Assembly: GCA_033977485.1 (NCBI GenBank)
Contig: CM066988.1
Span: forward strand, 75,135,169 to 75,199,168
DNA: 64,000 bases
DNA from: Hydrangea macrophylla
Taxonomy: Eukaryota; Streptophyta; Magnoliopsida; Cornales; Hydrangeaceae
Direction: 5' to 3'
Below, piece after piece: positions 9,281-20,842 of the stretch. The position numbers and the translations under genes were made by a program. Position 1 is the stretch's first letter. Every line of letters begins with the position of its first letter. A model generated the notes under the pieces. That model did no database searches, was not told the origin of the DNA, and saw only the letters and a program-made list of their open reading frames with translations.

Positions 9281-11062
9281 TGTAGTAACCCGTGTTTTCA
9301 TGTTTAAATTGACGATTTAGACTTCGTGTGCGATTTTAGCGAAAATTGGTCACAGGGGTATTTTGGTCATTTTTTCAATTTTATAAGTCATGAACTAAAA
9401 ATATATTTTTTGGGAAAAGTTGCGTGAGATTAAATGATTTGGTATTCGTGTTGGAAATTAAGATTTTTCGAGTCATATTTAAAATTAAATCTAATATTTT
9501 ATCTTTTAATTTTAACAGTAGCAGAATTTTGTTTTCAGATTTTTGTTAGGAAAACGAATGAAATTTAAGGTTCTGCCCGCGCTGTTCCAAGCAAAACTCG
9601 ATTCTGCACACTTTTCGTCTAATGCAATTTTCTCATATTTTGCACCGTTTGGGCAGAAAATGAGGATTACAGTAGCAGTTTTAGTGTATCAGAAATTAAA
9701 TCTAATATTTTCTCTTTTAATAATTAGATTGATTAGGCCATTATGTTTGGTTATTTATAATATTAGTGGAGTTATATGTGCATTAGTGTATGTTTACATC
9801 ATCTTGCATATTCCTTATAAACTACCAATTAATTAGAAGTTGGTGGGTTGTTAGGCCATTATGCTTGGTTATTTATACACTAATATTAGTGGAGTTATAG
9901 GTGCATTAGTGTATGTTTACATCATCTTGCATATTCCTTATAAACTATCAATTAATTAGAAGTTAGTGGTTAATAATTAGGTTGTTAGGCCATTATGTTT
10001 GGTTATTTATACACTAATATTAGTGGAGTTATAGGTGCATTAGTGTATGTTTACATCATCTTGCATATTCCTTATAAACTACCAATTAATTAGAAGTTAG
10101 TGGTTAATAATTAGATTGTTAGGCCATTATGTTTGGTTATTTATACACTAATATTAGTGGAGTTATATGTGCATTAGTGTATGTTTACATCATCTTGCAT
10201 ATTCCTTATAAACTACCCATTAATTAGAAGTTAGTGGTTAATAAGTGGATTGTTAGGCAATTGTCTCCAAGTGGAAGCTTGGCTATTTATACACTCAAAT
10301 ACTCTCTCAAACACACACATTCTACACTTCTAGCATAGAGAGCTTGAAAGAGTCATATAGAGAGAGATTTATATATATATATACACAATTATAGATATAC
10401 ATACACCTCGAGTTAGAAGAAGAAGAAGAAGAAGAGAAGTGTTTGGGAGTTGCTCAACATCATTTATAGGTACCGGGTTGTGTACAATATGCTTTCTAAA
10501 TTCTCCGGAGTATTTCTTTGTTATCTCTACTTGTACTCTTTTTGCAGTTATGTTGTGTTTTCAATTGGAATCAATGAGTATGTGTTTATTGCTAAGTGCT
10601 ATGGGACTAAAGGGTCATGAGCAAGGAGCACCTACCAACAGTCCAACAGGCCTCAGGGACCGACGTACTGGAGACGGGTGAGGTGAGGTGAGGTGTCTCT
10701 TGCTATGTGATCAAGAGGAACCTGGTATGATGCTATTGGTATGAGCGTTTGGGTAGTGTGAGCAGTTGGTTGTGAGACTGGTCAATTGATTTGATGTCAT
10801 TCTATGTATTTGATTGTCATTATCCTTTTGAGCCTTTATTATTCATGTCATATTGTATACTTCCCGGTATGGTTTTTAGATGCAGGCAGTGCCGGTAACC
10901 GAAGCCTAGAAGGGAGATAAGGTTAAGGATGATATAGGAGATCCGTGGAGAATATGGACCTGCTGGGAGTTTTAAAGAAATTTTGTATTTTTATTTTAAA
11001 GAATCAAGTGTGATTTATTTAATTTTTCAATGGAAATACACTTATTTTTGCGGGGCGTCACA
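9281..11062 (+). mobile_element. Solo LTR, gypsy-like, with 5-bp target duplication
   Basis: The 1782-bp insert begins TGTAGTAACCCG and ends GCGGGGCGTCACA. It is flanked by GAATC at 9276-9280 and 11063-11067, and the empty site is seen intact at about 4527-4540. No internal region is present, so it is a solo LTR left by LTR-LTR recombination. A TATA-like TATTTATAC stands near 10274 on the plus strand, giving the orientation. The ORFs inside (for example 10439-10681) are not credible genes. Confidence 0.85.
9722..10262 (+). repeat. About 134-bp tandem repeats inside the solo LTR
   Basis: The segment with GGCCATTATGTTTGG then TTATTTATACACTAAT is repeated four times (GGCC at about 9735, 9854, 9988 and 10122) and begins a fifth time at 10256. 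Spacing is 119, 134, 134 and 134 bp. Most units include a TATA-like TTTATACAC, so the repeat may multiply the promoter region. Confidence 0.85.
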
Positions 11063-11876
11063 GAATCAATGTTTCATCACATATTCCCAACGTCTAAACT
11101 ACGAAAACATAGTAAATCTAATGCAGAAATAACAAAATATAGTAATCATAACAACTAGGTTAACAAACAATCAAATAAAGAAAAGGAACAGAAAAACCTG
11201 GAATAAATCTGAATAAAACTTGTAACAAACTTGAAATAAAGTTGAATCTTGAATCTACAATGGAAAAGGAGGAAGAAAACATCAAACTAAACTAATCTAC
11301 TCCTAAACTAACCCTAAAACTACCCTAAACTGCTGTTTTCTGCGTTCTGGAGCGTCCTCCCTTTGTCTGGCGTCAAAACGACTTATATCTATGGTTCCCG
11401 CAGAGTTTATGCAACTTTTGGGTGAATATAAAGTTCGATCGATCGAGCTTAGTTCGATCGATTGAACTCTCCTCAATCGCTTGAACTTCTCTGATTTTGA
11501 CAACTCTGCGCACCGATGGGAGAATGGCCATAACCTTTCACTCGGACCTCAGATTGAACTCCCGTTTGCGGCCACGCGACCGTAACTCAAAGATCTACAT
11601 TTTATATCTCTGGGAAAAGCTTCCAAATCTGAAGTCTTTATTGTCAAAAATGGCATTTTCCCAGCTGCTTCTGTTGTTCTATCCACCATAATCACTTTTC
11701 TTTAGCTCCACTTCATTGATTTACATCCTAATACCTATAAAACAATGCAAAAACAATATTTTAGCATTAACACAATAAAAAGAACATTGTTATTAGAATG
11801 CACCTAAATGTAGGGACTTTGGGAATAAAAGTATGCATAAAATACCATATAATACACTATAAATATGCACTTTTCA

Positions 11877-12489
11877 CCTCGAATCATTTAACTTAGAATT
11901 GTAGATTGGATTTGAGATGTTGTAATAGACAGTAACATGTTATAGTTATGTTTTAGTAGTGTTATAATGCAGTTAAGATCACTTTGAATCGAGTTTGGAG
12001 TGCATGTTTAATCCCTGAACGTTTTTAGAAAGCTTTTAAACTTAGAAATTCTGCAGAATGTATGATTCTGCCATAAACCAGTCGACTGGTTGAGAAAATA
12101 GTCGACTGGAGCCTCTTTTTTAGTAACTCATTGCATTTTTTTTATAGAGGCTCAGTCGACTGGATCATGTTTTCAATTCAGATATTTTTGCCCAAGCTGG
12201 GCTTCAGTCGACTGGACCGTACCAGTCGGCTGAAAATTTGAAGTTCCAGTCGACTGGACATAGAAAACAATTGACTGGATCGGGTTCTAAATTCAAACTT
12301 TCTGCTGGACCAGTATCAGTCGACTGGGCCTAAGGTGCAGTCGACTGGACTGCTAATTTTTAAAATGTTTTGTTTTGTTCCGCTGCCTGTGTTCTTAAAA
12401 CAATTTTTTTGGGAACATTAATGAATTGGTTTAGCCTCGGTGGCGTGCCACGAGCTTCGATTTTGCTATTGTGGGACCGGGCTGTGACA
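11877..12489 (-). repeat. Partial LTR with CAGTCGACTG palindromes (copy 2)
   Basis: Second copy of 5356-5968 with few differences; one palindrome variant (CAGTCAACTG) of copy 1 is CAGTCGACTG here. Confidence 0.65.
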
Positions 12490-14180
12490 ATATTTGCGTT
12501 GTGAGACTAATATACCTTTCTTGGACTGAGCAATCTTTATTCAGAGAAAGTACTTGAGGTTTTTAAGATCTTTGATATCGAATTCCTTCCCTTGCTAGGA
12601 ATTTTTTAAGTAAGCCAATTTTTTCTTCATGATCACTTGTCAAAATTATGTCATCCACGATTCCACATATGCAATGATAATTGGCAACTTTCCTTCTGGG
12701 AAGTGCTTCACAAATAGTGTGTGATTGGATTGACATTAATCAATGAATCTGTAACTTTTCACCGCCTTACTAAACTGTTAAAACCAGGCCCTGGGAGGTT
12801 TTTTGAGACCATACAATGATTTTTGGAGTATGCAAACCTTGTTGGAATTCGATGTCGTGTCAAGGCCAACAAGAATGTCCATGAAAACTTCTTCCTCTTA
12901 AGTCATCATTGAGGAAGGCAATTTTCACATCAAGTTGGTGAAATAACCAATTGAGATTAGATGGTAAGGATAAAAGTACACGGACAATGTTGAGTTTTGG
13001 AACTGGAGAAAAATTTTCCTGATAGTCAATGCCAAAAGGATTGGGCAAATCCTTTGGCGACTAACCGAGCCTTGTACCTGCCCACATTCCCATCTTCCTT
13101 GTACTTTACAATAAAAATCCACTTATACCCAACCAATTTCTTACCTCTTGGAAGGTCAATAATTTCCCACATACCATTCTTTTCTAGAGCCTGAACTTCC
13201 TCATCGACTGTCGCTTTCAACTTAGGACACTTAAAAGCTTCCTGAATAGTCCTAGGAACCTATATCCCTGTGATGCTAGAAGTGCGACTCTAGAGGAATG
13301 TAATTTTCTGACTTTGTGAAAATGGTATTTTCTATAGTGATGGGTGACTCACTGAATGACTCAAAGTTCCAAAATTGATATTCATGAGTTGAATTCTCCT
13401 CCTGAATATGAATTTTGGGGTAGTGTGGATGGTTTTCAAAAAATGTGATGTCCATCGAATTGTAGAATTTTTTGTGACTGGAGAGTAACACCTATACCCT
13501 TTTTGGGTTGAAGAATACCTAAGAAAGATCCACTTGAGCGACTTAGGATCAAGTTTACTTCTATACTATTGATGGACATGAATGAAGACAGACCACCCAA
13601 ATATTTTGGGTGGGACGGTAGAGATGAGATGAGTAGTCGAAAGGGAATTTAGGAGGCTTTGACAAGGTGTTTGGAATTTTAGTACCTTAGACGACATCCT
13701 ATTTATGAGGTAGGCCGCCGTAAGGACAGCATCTCCGAAGAATAACTTTGGAACATTTGTGGAGAAGATTAGCGAACTAACCACCTCTAATAGAAGTCCA
13801 TTTTTTATTCCAGCGACTCCGTTTGTTGTGGGGTATCTACACATGATCGCAAGTGAACTATCCCTTCTTTTTCTAGAAATTCTCCTAGAATGGAGTTGAA
13901 ATATTCCCTAGCATTATCAAACTTTAGAATTTCCATTTTTTGACTGGAATTGGGTTTGAATCATATTTTTGAAAATTTTGAAAATTTGACCCATTTCATA
14001 TTTTTTTTTTCATGAGGAATACCCAGATCAATCTAGTGTAATCATCTATGAATGAGTCAAACGACCTAGCACCAGTTACATTCTTTTTATTCTTGACAGA
14101 CCCCAAATATAGCTATAAATCATTGAAAATGGACTAGATGCTAGGCAATAAGAGTTATTCTTTGGTGACAACTTTCATAA
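12490..14180 (-). pseudogene. Copia pol remnant: integrase and reverse transcriptase (copy 2)
   Basis: Duplicate of 5969-7667 carrying the same broken copia pol: integrase fragments at 13844-13566 and RT at 13220-12860 (ENFSPVPKLN, HQLDVKIAFLNDDL). It shares the frameshifts of copy 1, so the decay predates the duplication. RNase H is absent. Confidence 0.8.
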
Positions 14181-14466
14181 CCTGTCGTCTTACAGCACGA
14201 AGTTACCTGATCTTCGCGACTACTCAGAAGGGCGGAGATATGTTTGCCTTTTGCTATTAGTAAGCACTCCCGTAGTTTTGACCTAATGAGCTTTCTTTAC
14301 GTTGAGTTAACCTGGCGGGTTCGCCTAGCTTTCATACAACCTCTTAAAAAGATGTGTCTATCTCTCTCCTGTGATGGCACTGGACCCCACAGTGACACAG
14401 GAGAGAGATAGACACATCTTTTAAGAGGTTGTATGAAAGTTTTATGAAAGTTGTCACCGAAGAATT
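14153..14466. repeat. Interrupted inverted repeat (palindrome)
   Basis: The right arm 14395-14466 is the reverse complement of 14329-14373 plus 14153-14180, with the filler 14181-14328 interrupting only the left arm. The inner arms (about 44 bp, GATGTGTCTATCTCTCTCCT on the left) match except for one A, around a 21-bp spacer. The copia frame is broken here. Confidence 0.85.
14181..14328. other. Foreign-looking filler segment (copy 2)
   Basis: Second copy of 7668-7817, between ACTTTCATAA and TTTCATACAAC. See copy 1 for the suspected organellar origin. Confidence 0.5.
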
Positions 14467-16128
14467 ACCCAGGCAATAAATGCTTGAGATACATAACATT
14501 ACGATGACCTAAGTGATAGTGCCACAATATAATTGCACTATCGTTATTTTGACACGAAAAAAAAGAACTACGACTAACTCCCGTTTGAGGTTGTTCTTGT
14601 GAATAGTGGCGCTCCTTAAGGATGTAGAGTCTGGAGCATTCCTCATCATTACCAATCGTCTTTCTCGAATCCAAATCCTGAAGAAAATCATAATGAGTGG
14701 ATTACTAATTGACAATAGATTACAATCCAAGTTAGGAACAAGGAGAATAAAGTTGAGAGTAAGATCCCTTGATAGCACAGCTGAACCTGTATTGGCAACC
14801 ATTGATGGTAAACCATCCGCTATTCTAATCGTTAATTTGTTTGGACATGAGCTAAATGAATAAAAAATTATAGCATCTCCTGTCATATAGTCAGATGCTC
14901 CTGAGTCCACGATCCAAGGTTTATTTTATGTTTCTTACCAACAGTAAAGGTGCTCAAAATATTACCTTTGTGAGCCAAGGTTCTAGAACTAATGACTTGG
15001 TTGGAAGACAAGCCAGTTTGTGACTCTGCTGACAGAAGAGGAGACAAGTTTTTGAAGCATCTCCATTTTCTCCTTGTTAATTAGCTTTAAGTTGTGGTAA
15101 TTGTTCCTCGGTAGCCACATGATTACCTAGTCCCTCTTTCTCAAGTAGTTGACGTGGCTTCCAATCTGCTGGCTTTCCATGAATCTTCTAGCAAGTTTCT
15201 TTCACGTGGCTCCGACTTTCTACAATGATCACACCAAAGCCTACCTCTTTTATTTCTCTGACAATTGTCAGAAGGAGCAAATTGAGTTTTAAGATTCAAA
15301 CTTTTTGCCATATTGTTTAGTTGTTGATGGGATCCTATCATGAGCTTTTTTCTGAAGAAAGGTGGACTTTAGAAAATGCCTCACTGAGGCTTGGTAAAGT
15401 ATTTACTCCCATGATTCTTCCTCTGATTTCATCAAGATTTTTGTTCAAGCCTAACAAAAATTTATACTCACGCTTCCCTTCGATAATCTTTTTATACAAC
15501 AAACCATTAGTAGGACAAGTCTAGTTATGAACCTCAAACGTATCAAGTTGACGCCATAGACGAGTAAGGGTAATGAAATATTCTCTTACTGAAAGGTCGC
15601 CTTGACGTAAATCATGGAGGAGGCCTTCAATCTAGATGATTTCTGATGTGTTTTCCTTGTCTGAAAAAGTTTCTTTCGCCATGTCCCAGATAACTTTGAC
15701 TATATCAAATGACAGAAATTTTTTGCCAATATCTGTTGTCATCGAGTTCACGAGCCATTAGATGACAATATTATTTTCTGTCATCCAATTAGGTTGGTAT
15801 TGTGGTTTCTGGAGCCGCTGAATCTAGCTCCGGTGATGTACTCATCTTTCTCCTTTCCCCGTATGAACATTAATATGGATTGAGACCATTGAAAATAATT
15901 TTGCTCATTCAGTTTATGGGCAGTGATCAAAAGATGAGATGTTTCCATTTGATGAGAGGATGAAGACGATGAGATGATGATATCAAAAAGAAGATGAGGA
16001 TGAGTTGGTAACCATTTCGAAGGATGGACCATATTAAGGCATGAAAAAGAAGAAGAGAAACGAGTAGGAAAAACTCGAATAATGACTGAAGATGATGATG
16101 AGACATGATTAAACCTGCTTTGATACCA
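14465..16128 (-). pseudogene. Copia gag, protease and pre-integrase region
   Basis: Minus strand, right to left. Gag begins at ATG 15948 (METSHLLITA, then NEQNYFQWSQSILMF), just after the LTR and primer site. A CCHC-like remnant lies at 15240-15180 (CDHCRK). The protease is at 14910 (MDSGASDYMTG, the DSGA active site). A gag-pre-integrase domain is at 14560-14470 (WHYHLGHRNVMYLKHL). Frames are broken several times. It is the 5' half of the copia element whose pol is at 12490-14180; the palindrome separates them. The in-frame extension to 16164 runs through the primer site into the LTR and is not coding. Confidence 0.8.
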
Positions 16129-16443
16129 TGAAGAAATTGAAGACTGAAAATGGAGGAATGCCAAATCAGTTTGTTCTATAATTCATCTTAAATCAAAATG
16201 AAAGAAAAAGGAAATAAATAGATTATAGATGTGAGACAATTTCGAAAATAGGACACATGCAATCACCAGTTAAAATTTATCTTACATGGAAAATGAATAA
16301 CTACATTTACTCCTAAATCAATTACAATAAAGGTTGTACACTACACTAATGTAGGAAAGACAATAGAGAAATCAAATATGGAGAGAAGCATGCACAAGCG
16401 TGTGACATGCATTCATGTGGTAATGAGGGCTTGATTTTCAACA
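16129..16443 (-). repeat. 5' LTR and primer site of the copia element
   Basis: The minus strand starts TGTTGAAAATCAAGCCCTC at 16443 and ends CTTCA at 16129. It is followed directly by TGGTATCAAAGC (16128-16117), one base from the common initiator tRNA-Met primer site of copia elements. Length is 315 bp. The matching 3' LTR is not seen. Confidence 0.75.
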
Positions 16444-17318
16444 GTTAGATTATTCTGCTAGGTAGGACACCTATACCCAACTTGTATGCATGAGTGCATA
16501 TTTGTTTACAATGGTATCAAGTAGTAGGTCATTGATTCACCCGAATAAAGACCCAAAACGAATCTGCCATTTAAGGATTTCTTCATAAACTTTGAAAAAC
16601 GAATTTTAAGTGGGTCTAATACAAAATCCTAGTATTTGTCCCACTTTTATATGGTTGTATTCCTAATGGTCCCAAGAGTCACCCCATAAAGTTTCATGCC
16701 CAGATTATCTCCGATGTGGAAGATATCGCATACCCTAGTTCGTATTTTTCAAAAACAAAACAAGTTTCTTCAATCTTTGCCATCTGTTTTTGGAAAAAAT
16801 ACATTTCAAATACATTTTTTTTCCCTTTTCTATAAACCACTTCTATGCCTCGAGGGCTTTTCGACGGTATAAAATACATAATTATTGGAGGTATAACAAA
16901 GCCCGTAGAGCCTCGCGAAGATGGTGCTGCGAGCAGCCCTATAGCTGTATTATTTTTTAGGTTTTGGCCAAAGGTTAGGGGTGAACCACACGCTCAGCAA
17001 GGCCCAGTTGTGACTATGTGTTCGTGGGACTGGCGTGCCTATTCTAGGGACTTGTGGCGCATGTTTGTGGGCCTACTAGGACCCAGGGACTGAGACACAT
17101 CCAATGGTTGCACTACGGTGATGACAGAAGCAGTGCCAGGTGGCGCGTGGCTAGTACTCTCCACCAGAGGCGCGTGGTAGGTGGATGAGGCCGTGGAAGG
17201 GCAAGGTGAGATCCCACACGCGCATGGTGGTGAGTGGCACGCGTGTTACGGGGATCAGTGTCGGTCGGAGACACTGCCAGTGTATGTTGGTCCACCCGGT
17301 TATTAATGTAATTTTAAT
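16444..17318. other. No gene; AT-rich then GC-rich unassigned DNA
   Basis: Nothing recognisable. 16444-16880 is AT-rich. 16900-17300 is markedly GC-rich, with repeated GCGCGTGG and CACGCG-type words, and may be a fragment of an unidentified element. The ORFs at 16694-16879 and 16845-17093 have no support. Confidence 0.4.
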
Positions 17319-17349
<31 letters not shown>

Positions 17350-17402
17350 GAACTAATTACACGGACCTCCCCTCTAGTTTGAGAAATTACAATGACCTCC
17401 CT
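17319..17402 (+). repeat. Left terminal inverted repeat of the MULE
   Basis: Inverse of 22973-23057 and near-identical to it over about 84 bp. Three internal sub-repeats of the form AATTACA..GACCTCCC may be transposase binding sites. Confidence 0.92.
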
Positions 17403-17882
17403 TGTTGTAACTTTTGTGTAACGGCAGTGACGGAAGACACGAAAGGACTGAAATGCCCTTAGACCTTCCAGTTATATAATATGAATTTGTCTTCTGAAAT
17501 CCCTCACCTACCCACATCTCTAATGAAGCAATACACTTCTCTCTCTCTTTTACATATGACGATACAACTTTATCTCTCCATGAATACAACACTGTCAATA
17601 TCTTGAAATGTCGATTCTTCTTCCTCTTTTCATCACCAAAGTCACAAGGAGTCTATCTGCTTGCTTCGACAGTTGAAACCCTAACATTAGAATGAGAAGG
17701 ATCGTCGTCCGCTTTCTACTTTGAAGAAACATCCTTCAGTTCAGTAAGGTAAACCCTAGTATGAATTATTAAAAAATTAGTGCAAAATATTTGTATGTTT
17801 TGTATATATTGAAACCCTGGTGTGAAATATTTGTACATTTTGTATATATTGAAACTAATACAAATTTGTATACGATTGCAAA

Positions 17883-20842
17883 ATGTCTGCACAATTTCGA
17901 CATGATTTGTTAATCCATTATAGGAGTAATACTCATTCTATTCATGGTGTCGACCCAGAGAGGTATTTTTTTTTGGAATTAGTGGAAGATGTTTATGAAG
18001 CTGTGTTGTCCCATATACCTTCACAAGTGGGATTGGTAATCAGATTATCGTGTAATATGCCTGCGACAAGTGACAAAATTGTATTGGATGGTGATGCTGA
18101 TTTGTTGAGGATGTTTGAATGCAACAAATACCAAAGCGAAATACATGTGTATGTGGAGGTGGAAGGAGAAGGTGAAGGTGAAGGTGGAGAGGCTGGAATT
18201 AATAGATTGCCTGTACCACCAACTGAAGCTCATGAAATCAATTTAGGGTTGGGTGGGAATGGAGAAGCTGAAGGTGGAGAGGCTGAAATTAATAGGTTGC
18301 ATGTACCACCAGCGGAAAGTCATGAAATCAATTTAGGTTTAGGTGGGAATGGAGAAGGTGAAGGTGGAGAGGCTGAAATTAATAGGTTGCATGTACCACC
18401 AGCGGAAGGTCATGAAAGCAATTTAGGTTTGGGTGGGAATGGAGAAGGTGAAGGTGGAGAGGTTGATATGTCAGAGGATAATTTTGTTGGGTTTAGTAGT
18501 GAAGATGATGATGAGGATTGGGATGGGAAAAGTAATACTGGATCTGAAAGTAGTTACAATAGTTCAGTTGGTACTGATGAATCGAACGAGGGCATTGATA
18601 GTGGTATATCTAATTATGGTTCTGGGGATGATCGTGATGATGAGTATAGTTCGGATGATGGTGAGAGCCGAAGGGTAACTAAGGCTAAGGTGTTTGATCA
18701 AATGAAGTATGGGAAGGAATTCCAGACAAAAAAGGGATCTAAGATTGTTCTAGAACAAGGAATGCTATTTGGTGATGTTAATGAGTTTAGGGAGGTGTTG
18801 AGGAACTACACAGTGCAGGAAGGTTTTAAACTTGTGAGGGTGAAAAATGAAAAGAGTAGGGTGACTTGCAACTGTGCAGCTGAAAATTGTCCATGGAGGA
18901 TTCATGCATCTCCTCTTCCAGATGGCATCACCTTCAAGATTAAGAGTTACGAGGGAACTCACACGTGTGTCAGATTGAGCACAAATTCGGAAGCAAACTC
19001 AACCTGGATTGCAAAAAAGTTAGGTCGTAAATTAAGGGACAACCCTGAAATGAAACTTGAAGCAATGCAGGCTGCACTTCAGAAGAAGTTTGGTGTTGAT
19101 GTCCATAAAATGCAACTCTATAGAGCAAAAGTTAGAGTGCTTGATGAGATGGAGGGTAATCATGGGGAGTCATACAGTATGCTTCGACAGTATGGGAAGC
19201 AGATTGTAAAAAGCAATCCCGGTAGCATTGTCAAATTAATGAGTGAGAGACCCAGCATAAGTATGAACCCAATGTTTAAGAGGATCTTCATTTGTTTTAA
19301 TAGCATGATGACTAGTTTTAGTAACGGTTGTAGACCATTAATTGGTGTAGATGGTTGCCACTTGAAAACACCGTATGGTGGTGTGCTATTAGCAGCCATT
19401 GCATTAGATGGAAACAATGGCTTGTTTCCTGTGGCAGTTGGGGTGGTAGAAAGTGAAGGAAGGGATAGTTGGAGCTTCTTTCTTGAGAACTTACATGATG
19501 CAATTGGTGGGGACCAACCAAAGCCCTGGACTTTTATGTCCGATCAACAAAAGGTGATTTCACTCGTTAAAAGTTCCTGTATGTTTTTGTTTTGTATTTA
19601 TACATCTAAATTTGTGTACTTTTCAAATATTAGCTAATTGGCTTTTGAATGTCATATAGGGTCTTGCTACTGCAATCACTGAGTTTTTTCCTAATGCCAT
19701 GCATCGTACATGTTGTCGACACTTATTCAGTAACTTTAAGGCAAAGTTTCATGGATTACAACTTCGTAAGTATTTCTGGATAGCAGCGAGATCTTACAAT
19801 GTCCTTGCTTTCAATGAGACAATGGAGAGCTTGAAGAGGTTGTCTCCAGATGCATACAATTGGTTGGTAAAAGTTCCTGTTCATTCATGGTCAAGACATG
19901 GTTTTGATGAGAGAGTTAAGAATGATCATGTCACAAATAATTTCACGGAGTCCTTCAACCACTGGCTTGGTTCACTTAGACGAAAACCAATTTTGTCAAT
20001 GTTGGAGGGAATTAGAACTAAGGTTATGAGTAAGCTCCAACACAGGTTTGAAAAGGGGTGCACTTGGAACAGTCTAGTAACTTTGAATGTTAAGAAGAAA
20101 ATGCTAAAAAAAAATTGAAGATTCAAGGGATTGCAAAGTGATATTTGCTGGTGGGGAAGAATTTGAAGTAATTGATCATGTTGGGGCAACACATGTTTTA
20201 GAACTTACTAGTAGGACTTGTGTATGTAAAGAATGGCAAATATCAGGCCTTCCTTGTAAGCATGCAGCTGCTGCAATTGCTTATAGGAGATATGATATAC
20301 AACAATATTGCGATCAAGCTTTTTCGAAGGAAGCGTACTTAAAGGCTTATGAGGGGATGATCCATCCAATTATTGATCAAAGGATGTGGATACCAGATGG
20401 GACTGATCCTATACAACCACCACCATTAAGAAGGTTACCTGGTAGGCCTAAAATGAATAGGAGAAAGGAGCATGATGAATGTGAAACAAGGGCTAGTCAA
20501 TCCAAAAGGTCATTATCTGTCAAATGTCGCATTTGTAAGGAGTTCGGGCATAACAAGAGGACATGTCAGAGAGTCCCAGTTGGGGGAAATAACAAAATAG
20601 CAGGACAAGGAGCTGGCTCCACACAACAAAGTACACAACATTTGGGAGCTGGAAGAGGTAGAGGAATGATAAAAAGCGGAAGAGGAACCACTCATGCTGG
20701 AAGGGGAACCACTCAGGCTGGAAGGGGAATGGGGAGACCATTTGCTACTCAACCACCCATCGGTCGGGTGGTGCAGTGGGATGGAAGTGTGATGGGGAGG
20801 CAAACATCTTCTAGTCAACCTAATGCGGGCACTTCTCAATAG
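17883..20842 (+). CDS. MULE transposase (MURA type), two exons, one frameshift
   Basis: Exon 1 is 17883-19553 (557 codons), intron 19554-19659 (GT..AG), exon 2 19660-20842. Domains in order: PB1-like N-terminus (residues 1-95); acidic linker with three 34-aa repeats; Mutator DNA-binding domain (about 296-365, CNCAAENCPW and HTC); MULE DDE transposase core with GVDGCHLKTPYGG and SDQQKG (D residues) and NNFTESFNHW as the likely E; SWIM zinc finger CVCKEWQISGLPCKHAAAAI; zinc knuckle CRICKEFGHNKRTCQ; and a Gly-Arg-rich tail. One extra A in a run of nine at 20106-20114 shifts the frame (short ORFs end at 20118 and restart at 20138). With eight A the exon stays open to 20842, about 950 aa in all. 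The extra A may be a real lesion or a homopolymer sequencing error. The protein would bind the TIRs and catalyse cut-and-paste transposition. Confidence 0.9.
18165..18470 (+). repeat. In-frame 102-bp tandem repeats in the transposase
   Basis: Three copies encode GEGGEAEINRLHVPP, then AE(S/G)HE, NLGLGGNGE with small changes. They lie between the PB1-like and DNA-binding domains and the copies are highly similar, suggesting recent expansion. Confidence 0.85.

Larger units (their letters stand above)
8494..11876 (-). repeat. LTR of the left Athila-like element, copy 2, interrupted
   Basis: The LTR runs TGACACG at 8494 to TTTTCA at 11876 (plus-strand reading), with the tRNA-Asp primer site at 8470-8487. 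It is split at 9280/11063 by a solo LTR. The remaining sequence is near-identical to 3740-5355. Confidence 0.8.
7847..14358. repeat. Direct tandem duplication, copy 2 (interrupted)
   Basis: This is the second copy of the 3102-7846 block. Without the 1782-bp solo LTR at 9281-11062 and its 5-bp target duplication it is about 4.73 kb. The solo LTR is absent from copy 1, so it arrived after the duplication. Small differences include a lost palindrome unit near 11460 and scattered SNPs. Confidence 0.85.

Noticed and set aside
9086..9307. 73-aa ORF across palindromes
   Set aside because: Runs through the CGATCGATCG cluster and into the solo LTR; no gene signal.
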